DNA from: Peptoniphilaceae bacterium
GTDB taxonomy: Bacteria > Bacillota > Clostridia > Tissierellales > Peptoniphilaceae
Assembly (NCBI GenBank): GCA_022779285.1
Contig: JALFST010000011.1
Coordinates: forward strand, 1-45,487
Direction of reading: 5' to 3'
DNA length: 45,487 nucleotides
In this document: positions 1 through 8,018 of the stretch, one piece after another
Layout of the letters: every line of letters starts with the position of its first letter
Position numbering within the stretch: position 1 is the first letter of the stretch
Translations under genes and position numbers: made by a program
The notes under the pieces: generated by a model
Told to the model about the DNA's origin: nothing
The model's database searches: none
The model's input: the letters and a program-made list of their open reading frames with translations, nothing else

Positions 1-2
1 TG

Positions 3-587
3 TGTGATGAAATTTGGTCAGATCTTATCCTGTTTGGAAATCGCCACATTCCGCTGCAAAGCATCAGCGAGGATGCAAAAAATCGGACGATTGCTTTTTA
101 CGCGCCATCCAAAACCTTTAATTTGGCAGGAATCGTCGGAGCGTATCACATTATATATAATCCGCGGTTGCGTGATCGCATGCTGAAAGAAGCTTCTTTA
201 AGTAACTACAATGCCATGAACATCTTTTCCCAATATGCCTTGATCGGTACGGGAGCTCCGGAGAGCGAGGAATGGTTGGAAGAGCTCCTGACGGTCCTGT
301 CCGAAAATATCGAGTATGGCGTTTCCTATATTCGTGGACACTTTCATGGCGTGGAGGTTTCTCGTCCGCAGGGCACATATATGCTTTATTTGAATTGCTC
401 CGAATGGCTCAAGAAGCACGAGCTGACCTTGGATGCGCTTGTGCGCAAGGGATTTGAAGCAGGCGTTGTCTGGCAGGACGGGCGCCAATTTCAGGGAAAC
501 ACCCATATCCGTATGAATTTAGCATCTCCGAAAAGTCGTATCGAGGAAATGTTCGATCGTCTGGATCGCTATGTTTTCAATGCGTAG
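3..587 (+). CDS. MalY/PatB-family PLP-dependent C-S lyase (aminotransferase class I/II), 3' part only
   Basis: The reading frame is open from the first bases of the window, so the 5' end lies outside; 194 codons are visible. The first residues read CDEIWSDLIL, and about 33 residues later APSKTFNLAG appears; both are signatures of the MalY/PatB branch of fold-type I PLP enzymes, with the lysine at 111-113 being the expected Schiff-base residue. The C-terminal small domain follows, with the typical arginine in HIRMNLASPK that binds the substrate carboxylate. Family members cleave the C-S bond of cystathionine or cysteine, releasing pyruvate, ammonia and a thiol or sulfide, in the cytoplasm. An ATG-like TTG inside the frame at 123 is not the start. 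Substrate (cystathionine, cysteine or a cysteine conjugate) cannot be decided from the fragment. A cysteine desulfidase lies 4.5 kb downstream, but in a separate transcription unit. Confidence 0.9.
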   Translation, partial: CDEIWSDLILFGNRHIPLQSISEDAKNRTIAFYAPSKTFNLAGIVGAYHIIYNPRLRDRMLKEASLSNYNAMNIFSQYALIGTGAPESEEWLEELLTVLSENIEYGVSYIRGHFHGVEVSRPQGTYMLYLNCSEWLKKHELTLDALVRKGFEAGVVWQDGRQFQGNTHIRMNLASPKSRIEEMFDRLDRYVFNA

Positions 588-662
588 ATTGACGTGATGG
601 AAGCCGATCCGTGTTTTGTCGGATGTATTCCAGATTGGAAAAGTATCCACGTTGGAGGAAAA

Positions 663-1469
663 ATGATCAAGGAAATAGATTCCTTCGGGCAATATGAAAA
701 CTTTATCAGATCCATTTCCAAGGATTTATCTTTTGCAGATCCGCATTTTCTCTATGATGAGAATAATTTATATGGATCTTTGAAAAAAAAGAATATGAAA
801 GCATTTGTTGTAAATGATGATTTTGGGATCCATGGACTCTTTGTATGGCTCATTCTGGAGGAGGAAAGATATATCGAGTTGATCATCGGACTCTCAAATC
901 ACAAACCGTCATTGGAGGACATGCTGACCCTGATGGAAGAGAAATATCCGGGATACCAGAGAGATTTTGTGATCAATCCGAGGCATGTGGTATTTCGTGA
1001 GATTTTGGAAAATAGAAATGCATATTTTGGGAAGAGTCAAATTCAGATGGTTTTTAAAGATGAGGCCAATTTTTCTGCTTCGCACCGTGTGATGCCACTT
1101 ACTCCGGAATATGAGAATGCATATAGAGCAGTTCATGATGATAGTGTTTATTGGACCGCAGAGAGAATTTTGAGAGCACGGGACCGATTCAGAGTTTTTA
1201 TAGCAACAAATCATCAAAAGCTTGTAGGTTACTTGGATATCACTCGTAATCATCGCGTCAATGAACCCTATTCTCTTTGGGTGGATAAAAGATATAAAAG
1301 CATGGAATATGAAAAGGATTTGTTGCTGACTGCTATAGAGTTCAACAAGCCTGCCGGAATGATGGCTTTGATCGATGCCGACAACGATGAAGAAATAAAG
1401 CTTTATCAATCTGCAGGCTTTGTCAGTGTGGAGGGGCATGAGAGTCTTTATGCAACGTATACAAAATAA
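663..1469 (+). CDS. GNAT-like acetyltransferase, two-lobed (268 aa)
   Basis: The frame is open from 594, but a GGAGG at 654-658 points to the ATG at 663 as start. The C-terminal half (about residues 130-265) has GNAT-fold features: a strand with FIATNHQKLVGYLDI, a helix after the acceptor loop, and the closing YQSAGF motif shared by many N-acetyltransferases. The N-terminal half also looks like a strand-helix GNAT lobe, which suggests a tandem or degenerate double-GNAT protein. The acceptor is unknown. It follows the C-S lyase by 75 bases and could be cotranscribed. No terminator is clear after it; the next 279 bases hold only a promoter for the following gene. The assignment rests on fold-level resemblance in the C-terminal half. 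Confidence 0.6.
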   Translation: MIKEIDSFGQYENFIRSISKDLSFADPHFLYDENNLYGSLKKKNMKAFVVNDDFGIHGLFVWLILEEERYIELIIGLSNHKPSLEDMLTLMEEKYPGYQRDFVINPRHVVFREILENRNAYFGKSQIQMVFKDEANFSASHRVMPLTPEYENAYRAVHDDSVYWTAERILRARDRFRVFIATNHQKLVGYLDITRNHRVNEPYSLWVDKRYKSMEYEKDLLLTAIEFNKPAGMMALIDADNDEEIKLYQSAGFVSVEGHESLYATYTK

Positions 1470-1678
1470 TTTGGAACATGAAAACGGTGATCAAAATATG
1501 TAACGGGGACTCAATTCGATCGGCATTCTATCGATATCGCAAAGTCAGTGATGGCAGATAGGGCTTTTGTCGGCGTAAGAATCCAAAGTCAGGAAAATAC
1601 AGGCATCGGACTTTCGAATTTTACTTTTTTGGCTTTATAGCCGTAATCTTGAATTTTCAACGGATTTTTCGTTTTTAC

Positions 1679-1725
1679 TTGTAAACGAGATTATAAAATA
1701 GTACTATAAATAGTACATAGTACTA
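1679..1725 (+). promoter_or_regulatory. Promoter with three TAGTAC boxes upstream of the XRE gene
   Basis: TTGTAA (1679-1684) and TACTAT (1702-1707) are separated by 17 bases and form a plausible sigma-A promoter. TAGTAC occurs at 1699-1704, 1711-1716 and 1718-1723; the first and third copies extend to the palindrome TAGTACTA (1699-1706, 1718-1725). The boxes overlap or directly follow the -10 hexamer, a typical position for an autorepressor site, and the next gene encodes an XRE-type HTH protein. Binding is inferred. The rest of 1470-1748 shows no gene or RNA that I can recognise. Confidence 0.5.
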
Positions 1726-1748
1726 AAAATGTAACCAAGGAAGCGGCA

Positions 1749-1997
1749 ATGAAAGATTTGATTATCAAAAATCGCATCGCGGAATTTCGAAAGGAGAAAG
1801 GGCTCTCACAAAACAGCTTAGCGAAATCCGTCGGACTGAAGCGGCGTTCCATCATGGCATATGAGAACTATACCATTTCTCCGACGCTGGAAACCGCCTA
1901 TAAAATTTGCAAAGTCTTGGGCAAGGATATCAAAGAGGTATTCTTGTTGGATGAAGTAATCGAGGGGGAGGAAAATGGGACTTTTCACGGTGAGTAA
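1749..1997 (+). CDS. Small XRE-family HTH transcriptional regulator (82 aa)
   Basis: ATG at 1749 is preceded by AAGGAAG. Residues 5-62 form a single lambda-Cro/XRE helix-turn-helix: NRIAEFRKEKGLSQNSLAKS, then VGLKRRSIMAYEN as recognition helix, then SPTLETAYKICKVLG, with the end KDIKEVFLLDE common to very small regulators. Nothing but the DNA-binding domain and a short acidic tail is present. The protein probably dimerises and binds the TAGTAC boxes in its own promoter (inference from position). Its 3' end overlaps the next gene by 23 bases, so the three genes 1749-2854 are probably one transcript and translationally coupled. The small size and coupling resemble antitoxin-like or local autoregulators, but no toxin is recognisable downstream. 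Confidence 0.85.
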   Translation: MKDLIIKNRIAEFRKEKGLSQNSLAKSVGLKRRSIMAYENYTISPTLETAYKICKVLGKDIKEVFLLDEVIEGEENGTFHGE

Positions 1998-2397
1998 AGA
2001 TGAGGTGCAAAAGAGCGTACAGCAGCGTTTTGGCGACACAGAGAGCTATTTGATCGCGCTCAAGCATAACACGGAAAAGAGCGGTTTTCTGAAGCTCATG
2101 ATCAGCACCCTTTGGGCAGTGACTGATGGATCCAGAGAGTTTATTTTGGTATTTAGTGAGAAAGGCATTTATGAGAATGAAATCAGTCTTGAAAATCACC
2201 AGGACTATGTGCTGATTCCTTGGCATGAGGTGACGAATTTCGGACTCGATGAGCGCGGGAAGGAAGCAGTGCTCAGTGTCAGTCATCTGGGCAAGCGGTA
2301 TGGCTATGTCATTCCTTTTACGGGATCACTGATGAGGGAAAACAAAGAACGTTATGAGAACTTGAAACAGGCTGATTGGAATCGATCGGCAGATTAA
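1975..2397 (+). CDS. Uncharacterised PH-like protein (140 aa)
   Basis: ATG at 1975 follows a strong purine-rich site (GAGGGGGAGGAAA) located inside the end of the XRE gene. No signal peptide or membrane span is apparent. The middle of the protein (about residues 53-115) alternates short beta strands - EFILVFSEKGIY, DYVLIPWHEVTNF, VLSVSHLGKRYGYVIPF - in a pattern resembling bacterial PH-like domains (bPH/YokE type). Such domains are poorly understood; some take part in membrane-stress or phage-related functions. The assignment is by pattern only and no catalytic motif is seen. It lies between an HTH regulator and a coiled-coil protein with overlapping or seven-base spacing, so the three products probably act together. 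Confidence 0.6.
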   Translation: MGLFTVSKDEVQKSVQQRFGDTESYLIALKHNTEKSGFLKLMISTLWAVTDGSREFILVFSEKGIYENEISLENHQDYVLIPWHEVTNFGLDERGKEAVLSVSHLGKRYGYVIPFTGSLMRENKERYENLKQADWNRSAD

Positions 2398-2404
2398 TTG
2401 AGAA

Positions 2405-2854
2405 GTGGAGAAAAGAATTTTGGATCGATTGAAAGAATTGCAAGAGGCGAAGCAAGCATCAGAAACCGTCTTAGAACAACTCGGCCTGGCGATGGATTCT
2501 TTGAAAAAAGCGAAAACTTCCGGCATTCTTGACATTTTTGCGGGCCGTTTTTGGATCAGTCTGATCAAGCGCAATCAGATTCAGCATGCGAACGCCAATA
2601 TCGCTGAACTCAAAATGTCTTTATACGATTTATCCAAAGAGCTCTCAGATATTGCAATGGAGCTTCCTTCCGAAATCGGCGATCAGCTGACAGACAGGAT
2701 GTTGGATATGGTCTTTGACAACATTTTTACAGACCTTCGAGTGCAGGGAGAAATTCAGGACAAGCTGAACGAGCTTGCTTCGCTGCGTCAGAATGTCCTG
2801 AAAATCGACAGGAAGCTGGCGGAAGAGATGGAAAAGCTTCAGCAATCAATATAG
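2405..2854 (+). CDS. Uncharacterised coiled-coil protein (about 149 aa)
   Basis: The longest frame starts with GTG at 2405, seven bases after the previous stop, but no good Shine-Dalgarno precedes it. A TTG at 2420 has TGGAG (2406-2410) at a suitable distance and is an equally good start, which would shorten the protein by five residues. The sequence is almost entirely helical: two heptad-like segments (about residues 3-35 and 115-148) flank a hydrophobic hairpin-like centre with GILDIFAGRFWISLI. No signal peptide, and the centre is too short and polar to call a transmembrane span with certainty. No known family was recognised. It is the third gene of the XRE module and converges on the gene at 2941-3918. 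Confidence 0.6.
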   Translation: MEKRILDRLKELQEAKQASETVLEQLGLAMDSLKKAKTSGILDIFAGRFWISLIKRNQIQHANANIAELKMSLYDLSKELSDIAMELPSEIGDQLTDRMLDMVFDNIFTDLRVQGEIQDKLNELASLRQNVLKIDRKLAEEMEKLQQSI

Positions 2855-2940
2855 CGGCATGGAATCCGCTTCAACAGAAATTGTGATTACTTGGAAAATG
2901 AAAGTCCTCCCTATATGGTTTCTCTGCAGATTTCCATTTC

Positions 2941-3918
2941 TTAATTTTTATCATGTTTTTTATATACCATTTGCAACACGATAGCCAGCACAGCGCACAG
3001 GACACCGGCAAGCGGCCAAATGATCCAGCTGTGCATCCAGTCTGTCGTAATCAAACTGTATCCAAGATAAATAGCCGTGACCAGGAGCCAGTAGATTGCT
3101 ATAATCGGTCCTGTTTTTCGGTCCATGGCTTTGCTTCGTGCAGAAAAATCTCCTTCTTGCAGGAGTCTTTTATAAGCGCCATACGGGATGCCTACGCTCA
3201 CAAAAAGATAGACCGCAATTGCGGAAATTCCGAATCCGAATGCGACAAAATAGGATTCCGGAAGGTGAATCAAATTTCCTGATAGATCGGAAGCGATAAA
3301 ACAGATTATGGCGATTATACAGAGACAGACCCCGATAACGATATGAGCCATCAATTTGGGCTGCAGAGCTTTTTGCCGTTCGCGAACCATTCCTGTGACG
3401 CCGTAGGCTGTTTCAAATGGCTCTTTGTCCATCCATTTCCAAGCATTGAGCGGCAATCCATTTAAGAGAAACAGGGCGACCCCTCCAAGAACAAACAAAA
3501 AGGCAACGATCACGCTGACGGGCTCCGCAATGGCTTTCTTTACAAAATTCTCCGACAAAATAAGCGGGATCATAGCCAACACACACAGCATCACTCCGAA
3601 AGCAATCGGTTTAGTGCCTTTTTCTTTCAGGGCAAGGTAGCCATTGGCTTCCTCTAAGGTGAGAATGCGCAAGGTGTTGTCGGAATCCGCTGTTTCATTG
3701 AATGATGCCGAAGAGAGCTCGACTTCATCTTTTATGAGCGTATCGGTGCTGACCCCGAAAAGTTCACTCATTTTCAGAATGCGCTCGAGATCGGGGATGC
3801 TTTGAGCGCTTTCCCATTTGGAAATGGCCTGTCTGCTGACACCGAGCTTAGATGCCAGCTCCTCCTGTGACCAGTTATTTTTCTTTCGCAGCTCGATAAT
3901 TTTATCGGCAAGTATCAT
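2941..3918 (-). CDS. XRE-family HTH regulator fused to a multi-span membrane domain (325 aa)
   Basis: The start ATG at 3918 follows GGAGG on the minus strand. Residues 3-62 are a canonical XRE HTH: KIIELRKKNNWSQEELASKL, GVSRQAISKWES, IPDLERILKMSELFGVSTDTL. After an acidic linker, residues 105-320 contain about six hydrophobic segments, beginning at FGVMLCVLAMIPLIL and VIVAFLFVLGGVALFLL. HTH-membrane fusions of this design are common in Bacillota and are usually thought to regulate a nearby or own gene in response to membrane events, but most have no known ligand. No partner transporter is adjacent. The gene stands alone, convergent with the XRE/PH/coiled-coil module. Confidence 0.85.
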   Translation of the reverse strand: MILADKIIELRKKNNWSQEELASKLGVSRQAISKWESAQSIPDLERILKMSELFGVSTDTLIKDEVELSSASFNETADSDNTLRILTLEEANGYLALKEKGTKPIAFGVMLCVLAMIPLILSENFVKKAIAEPVSVIVAFLFVLGGVALFLLNGLPLNAWKWMDKEPFETAYGVTGMVRERQKALQPKLMAHIVIGVCLCIIAIICFIASDLSGNLIHLPESYFVAFGFGISAIAVYLFVSVGIPYGAYKRLLQEGDFSARSKAMDRKTGPIIAIYWLLVTAIYLGYSLITTDWMHSWIIWPLAGVLCAVLAIVLQMVYKKHDKN

Positions 3919-4356
3919 GTGAAAACCTCCTTTTTTGTGGCTCGGCTTTTTGCGACAGCCATACCGGTATTTTTATTTAACCAATCGTATTATGTGCACA
4001 ATCGCATTTTGGCAGATACGGCGGTTGCATGCCACCAAGTATACCTTGAATCTTCCGCAACCGTGCGTTGCAAGACGTATTTTTCAACATCTCAGCATTC
4101 AAAAAATGACAGCCTCCTGCTGGAACATTCGGATGCCTGTCCGTGCTTTTTTTTTCAGATGGGTCATTATCCATAAAGCTTGATTTGGAAGAAGCGTCGG
4201 AAATCAAAACAGAGCCACGGATATTGTAACGTATTAAAAGCGGAACTTCATAAAACGTATAGAGAGGGAGAGATAAAAAGTCGGGTGATGAAAAATAGAC
4301 TTTTGTATCCCACAATGATCGTGGTAAAATAAGTCATCATAAGGAAGAGGAATGCT
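3919..4356. other. 438-bp divergent intergenic region
   Basis: Short frames exist on both strands but none has a ribosome binding site or a recognisable family, so I call no gene. The left end holds the GGAGG of the minus-strand XRE membrane protein. The right end holds the promoter and putative operator of the GntR gene (listed separately). A 7-bp inverted repeat CGGTTGC (4022-4028) / GCAACCG (4057-4063) and a T9 run near 4148 are present, without the arrangement of an intrinsic terminator. A decayed gene cannot be excluded. Confidence 0.4.
4303..4330 (+). promoter_or_regulatory. Promoter and putative FCD-type operator of the GntR gene
   Basis: TTGTAT (4303-4308) and TAAAAT (4325-4330), 16 bases apart, form a plausible promoter 27 bases ahead of the GntR start. 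The -35 hexamer lies within TTGT-ATCCC-ACAA (4303-4315), a TTGT/ACAA inverted repeat similar to sites bound by FadR/FCD-type GntR proteins. A second interrupted repeat CCAC...GTGG (4310-4324) overlaps it. Placement across the promoter suggests autorepression; binding is inferred. Confidence 0.45.
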
Positions 4357-4992
4357 ATGGCCAAGAAGAATCCGGAAAATCTGAAAGATAAAATATACAG
4401 TTCCATCCTTAACGATATTATTGTCGGAAGATATTTGCCGGGAGATATTTTAAATACCAATGATTTGATTGAAGAATATGATGTAAGCCGTTCTCCTGTT
4501 CGAGATGCGTTGATTTCCTTGTGCAGTAACGGGGTTCTGAAAAGCCTGCCCCGCTATGGCTATGAGGTTGTACGTCTCTCACAAGAAGACATTCGGAATA
4601 TGGTTCATTTTCGAGCATATATAGAGAGCAGCAATATTTGCGCGAATCTTGATAAGTTTGGAGACGAGCAGATTCGGATCTTAAAGCGCATCAATGCGGA
4701 TTGTATTCGCGATGATGTTTGTCCGGAGCAGCACTGGAATTATAATACCCGCTTTCACCTTTACTTGATGGAAGTTTGCGGTAACGCCTATGTGACAGAG
4801 CAGATTCAGCATTGTATGTCGCGCTTGCTTCGTGCATATGCTCAGGTTTATTGGAATTACGGAAACGGGCGCAAACTTTCTATCGATACGAAAAATCATG
4901 AAAAAATCATCGATTCGATCCGGGAACGCAATCAAGAAAAAATTATCCGCTATCTGAATGAGGATTTAAACGATTTTGCAATGGGAATTTAA
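4357..4992 (+). CDS. GntR-family transcriptional regulator, FCD (FadR) subfamily (211 aa)
   Basis: ATG at 4357 has GGAAGAGG upstream. Residues 5-72 are the winged HTH (KIYSSILNDIIVGRYLPGDI, then YDVSRSPVRDALISL). Residues 78-205 are the all-helical FCD ligand domain; the metal/ligand positions FHLYLMEVCGN and the late NHEKIIDSI are visible. FCD regulators usually sense small carboxylates or amino acids and repress adjacent catabolic genes. The next genes, 110 bases downstream on the same strand, are L-cysteine desulfidase, an AbgT transporter and a TSCPD protein, so this is the likely local regulator of that set. The effector is unknown; a cysteine-related or peptide-like carboxylate is a reasonable guess from context. 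Confidence 0.88.
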   Translation: MAKKNPENLKDKIYSSILNDIIVGRYLPGDILNTNDLIEEYDVSRSPVRDALISLCSNGVLKSLPRYGYEVVRLSQEDIRNMVHFRAYIESSNICANLDKFGDEQIRILKRINADCIRDDVCPEQHWNYNTRFHLYLMEVCGNAYVTEQIQHCMSRLLRAYAQVYWNYGNGRKLSIDTKNHEKIIDSIRERNQEKIIRYLNEDLNDFAMGI

Positions 4993-5102
4993 AACGGAGA
5001 CATTGTAGCCTTTCAAAAAGGAAATATTGAAAACCGCTTTGTTTCCGCAGCTCTGATATGATCAGTGATAATATCATTTCTTTTATGCAGAAAGGAAGAG
5101 GC

Positions 5103-6404
5103 ATGACTTTAACAAGAGAGGAAATGCAAAATTATACAGATATACTCAATGGGACGTTGATTCCCGCAATGGGCTGCACAGAGCCGATTGCGATTGCCTA
5201 TGCGGCGGCAAAGGCACGCAGCTTTTTGCCGGAGGAGCCGGTGCATATTTCATTAGCTTGTTCCGGGAATATCATTAAAAACGTGAAAAGCGTGACAGTT
5301 CCCAATTCGGGCGGACAAAGGGGAATTTCTGCGGCAGCGATTCTTGGAATGGTTGGAGGAGAACCTGACAAGATGCTTGAGGTGATTTCCAATGTCAATG
5401 ACGAAGATCGCGAAAAATGCCGGGAATTGGTGAAACAAGGTTTTTGTGATGTATGTCATGTGGAAAATGTGCCCAATCTCTATATTCAGGTCAAGCTTTG
5501 GGGACAGAATCATGAGGTGAAATTGACGATCGAAGATCATCACACAAATATCACACAGATTCAATTGGATGATAAAATAATATATCAGAAGGAGAAAGAG
5601 GCGGAGACCGCATCGATGCCTGCCCGGCCCGGGGCAGCCATGTCATTGAAGGGAATCTTGGAATATGCGGACACGGTGGATATTGCAGATATACGAGATG
5701 TACTTCAAAGGCAGATCGATATGAATTCTGCTATTTCTCAAGAAGGACTGGATGAGCCTTGGGGAGCACAAGTGGGAAAGACGGTGTTGGAAAATTGGGG
5801 AAGCGATGTTCGTTCTCGTGCCGTGGCTCGGGCAGCCGCAGGCTCGGACGCGCGAATGAGTGGATGCGCTTTACCCGTGGTGATCAATTCCGGTTCGGGA
5901 AATCAAGGCATCACGGTCACGATGCCGGTACTGGAGTATGCAAAGGAACTGCAGATTTCCGAACAAAAGAGATTTCGGGCATTAGCTGTCAGTAATCTGG
6001 TATCCATTTATATTAAACATTTTATCGGGGCATTGTCCGCATTTTGCGGGGCTGTCAGTGCAGCCTGCGGCGCCGGAGCGGCGATCACGTACATGTCCGG
6101 GGGAAGCTATCAGCATATCGGAAGAACGATCACCAATACCTTGGGAAATGTCGGTGGCATTGTCTGTGATGGAGCTAAACCAAGCTGTGCCGCTAAGATT
6201 GCATCTTCTGTAGATGCGGCTATTTTGGGACACTATATGAGTATGGCGCACAAGGAATTTCTTCCCGGAGAGGGCATTGTGGAGGAGGACGTGGAAGCGA
6301 CGATTCGTAACATGGGATATATCGGAAAGGTCGGAATGAAACCAACGGATTCGGAGATTTTGAAGGTTATGACAGATCATGTGGATGTCAATTCCTGTTG
6401 GTAA
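5103..6404 (+). CDS. cyuA: L-cysteine desulfidase family protein (UPF0597/CyuA-like), 433 aa
   Basis: The frame opens at 5058, but GGAAGAGG just before the ATG at 5103 and the family N-terminus support the latter start. The family breaks L-cysteine down to pyruvate, ammonia and sulfide in anaerobes using a [4Fe-4S] cluster. C25 in AMGCTEP matches the catalytic cysteine position, and C315, C355 and C362 reproduce the spacing (40 and 7 residues) of the cluster ligands known for the archaeal enzyme. The nearby GNIIKNVKSVTVPNSGG and GGIVCDGAKPSC blocks are also family signatures, related to the alpha chain of Fe-S serine dehydratase. It follows a GntR/FCD regulator and precedes an AbgT transporter by 31 bases, implying an operon. 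Serine, or a cysteine-like thiol amino acid, could be an alternative substrate. Confidence 0.88.
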   Translation: MTLTREEMQNYTDILNGTLIPAMGCTEPIAIAYAAAKARSFLPEEPVHISLACSGNIIKNVKSVTVPNSGGQRGISAAAILGMVGGEPDKMLEVISNVNDEDREKCRELVKQGFCDVCHVENVPNLYIQVKLWGQNHEVKLTIEDHHTNITQIQLDDKIIYQKEKEAETASMPARPGAAMSLKGILEYADTVDIADIRDVLQRQIDMNSAISQEGLDEPWGAQVGKTVLENWGSDVRSRAVARAAAGSDARMSGCALPVVINSGSGNQGITVTMPVLEYAKELQISEQKRFRALAVSNLVSIYIKHFIGALSAFCGAVSAACGAGAAITYMSGGSYQHIGRTITNTLGNVGGIVCDGAKPSCAAKIASSVDAAILGHYMSMAHKEFLPGEGIVEEDVEATIRNMGYIGKVGMKPTDSEILKVMTDHVDVNSCW

Positions 6405-6435
6405 GGAACGTTAAAAATCGAAAATAGGAGAGTAT

Positions 6436-7995
6436 ATGGGTAAGAAAAAGGTCCGAGTTGACAAGAAAAGCGGCATGCTTCGTGCACTCGATTTTGTGGA
6501 ACGGGTAGGAAATGCTCTGCCGGACCCGGCCATGATTTTCTTGTGGCTGTTAGGAATTATCATTGCAATTTCTTGGATATGTTCCAAAGCGGGTGTGAGT
6601 GTTACCTATGATTTTTTAGACAGCAAAACAGGTGAAATCACGAAAAATACGGTGAGCGTTGTCAACCTTCTTTCGGGAGAGAGCATTCGTCATCTTGTTA
6701 CAACGGTGGTGCATAATTTCACTGCTTTTTATGCACTGGGTACCGTGTTTACAATTATGCTGGGTGTCGGTGTTGCGGATGGAAGCGGATTTTTATCGGC
6801 ACTTTTAAGACGGCTGGCAACCTCGACTCCGAAAGCATTTCTTTCTGCTGTCGTGGTCTTTTTGGGGGTCATGTCCAATATTGCATCTTCGACAGGTTAT
6901 GTGGTATTGGTGCCATTGGGAGCTATTCTTTTTATGGCGTTTGACCGTCATCCCATTGCGGGGCTGGCGGCCGCATTTGCCGGTGTCTCCGGTGGGTGGA
7001 GCGCCAATCTTCTGATCGGAACAGCAGACCCGATGTTTGCCGGAATGTCTACGTCAGCGGCACAAATGATTGATCCGAGTTATTCGGTGCTGCCCATCAG
7101 CAACTGGTACTTTATGGTAGCTTCTACTTTCTTAATTACGATTATTGGAACCATCATCACTGATAAAGTGGTAGAGCCGCGTCTGGATCCCTATGTTCCC
7201 GAAAAGCATGAAATGGTAGAGAAAATCACGGCAAATGAAAAGCGCGGTATGCGATTTGCGGGAATCAGCGCATTCATTTACATCCTGATCATGGCGATCT
7301 GCATTGTCCCGAGAAATGGAATCCTGAGAAATCCCGAGACGCATGCTATTATGGGTTCGCCTTTTATGGAAGGGATTATCTTTTTCATGATGCTGCTTTT
7401 CCTTATCCCGGGAATTGCATATGGGATTGGAAGCGGGACGATTCGAAGCAGTCGCGATGTGATTCAGATGATGAATAAAACAATCTCGGGCTTGGCAAGC
7501 TTTATGGTCTTGCTTTTCTTTGCGGCACAGTTTACCGCTTGCTTTAATTATTCCAATCTGGGAACAATTATTTCCGTGGGTGGTGCGGACATGCTGAGAT
7601 CGATCGGCTTCACCGGCTTGCCGCTCTTTGTTTGTTTCATTATCATCACCGCGTTGATCAATATCTTTATTGCAGTGGATTCTGCAAAGTGGGCAATCAT
7701 GGCTCCAATTTTTGTCCCGATGTTTATGCGTTTAGGCTATTCTCCAGAATTGACGCAGGTAGCGTACCGTATTGGCGATTCTGCGACCAATATCATTGCT
7801 CCCCTGATGCCGTTTTTTGTCTTGACAGTCGCCTTTTTCCAAAAGTATGATAAAAAAGCGGGAATCGGTAGCGTCATGGCGACAATGCTTCCATATTCGA
7901 TTGCCTTTCTACTCGGATGGATCGTACTTTTCTCTTTCTGGTTCATCTTTAAAATTCCTGTAGGACCGGGATCTCCACTTTTTTATGGCGGATGA
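6436..7995 (+). CDS. AbgT-family transporter (519 aa)
   Basis: ATG at 6436 follows AGGAG. After a basic N-terminus the protein has the AbgT start RALDFVERVGNALPDPAMIF and about a dozen hydrophobic spans. Two AbgT hairpin/core signatures are present: GGWSANLLIGTADPMFAG near residue 190 and SAKWAIMAPIFVPMFMRLGY near residue 415, followed by IGDSATNIIAPLMPFF. Characterised AbgT proteins import p-aminobenzoyl-glutamate (AbgT) or export sulfonamide-type antimetabolites (YdaH, MtrF), driven by protons or sodium. Here there is no aminobenzoyl-glutamate hydrolase next door; the partner is L-cysteine desulfidase, with a GntR regulator upstream and a TSCPD gene overlapping its stop codon. That context suggests an amino-acid or peptide-like substrate, possibly cysteine-containing (inference). 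Confidence 0.9.
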   Translation: MGKKKVRVDKKSGMLRALDFVERVGNALPDPAMIFLWLLGIIIAISWICSKAGVSVTYDFLDSKTGEITKNTVSVVNLLSGESIRHLVTTVVHNFTAFYALGTVFTIMLGVGVADGSGFLSALLRRLATSTPKAFLSAVVVFLGVMSNIASSTGYVVLVPLGAILFMAFDRHPIAGLAAAFAGVSGGWSANLLIGTADPMFAGMSTSAAQMIDPSYSVLPISNWYFMVASTFLITIIGTIITDKVVEPRLDPYVPEKHEMVEKITANEKRGMRFAGISAFIYILIMAICIVPRNGILRNPETHAIMGSPFMEGIIFFMMLLFLIPGIAYGIGSGTIRSSRDVIQMMNKTISGLASFMVLLFFAAQFTACFNYSNLGTIISVGGADMLRSIGFTGLPLFVCFIIITALINIFIAVDSAKWAIMAPIFVPMFMRLGYSPELTQVAYRIGDSATNIIAPLMPFFVLTVAFFQKYDKKAGIGSVMATMLPYSIAFLLGWIVLFSFWFIFKIPVGPGSPLFYGG

Positions 7996-8018
7996 TTCAG
8001 ATTAGAATTGAGGACGAA

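Noticed and set aside
3977-4315. A 112-codon minus-strand frame (and shorter plus-strand frames from 3919) in the 3919-4356 gap
   Set aside because: No ribosome binding site, no recognisable family, and it would cover the GntR promoter.
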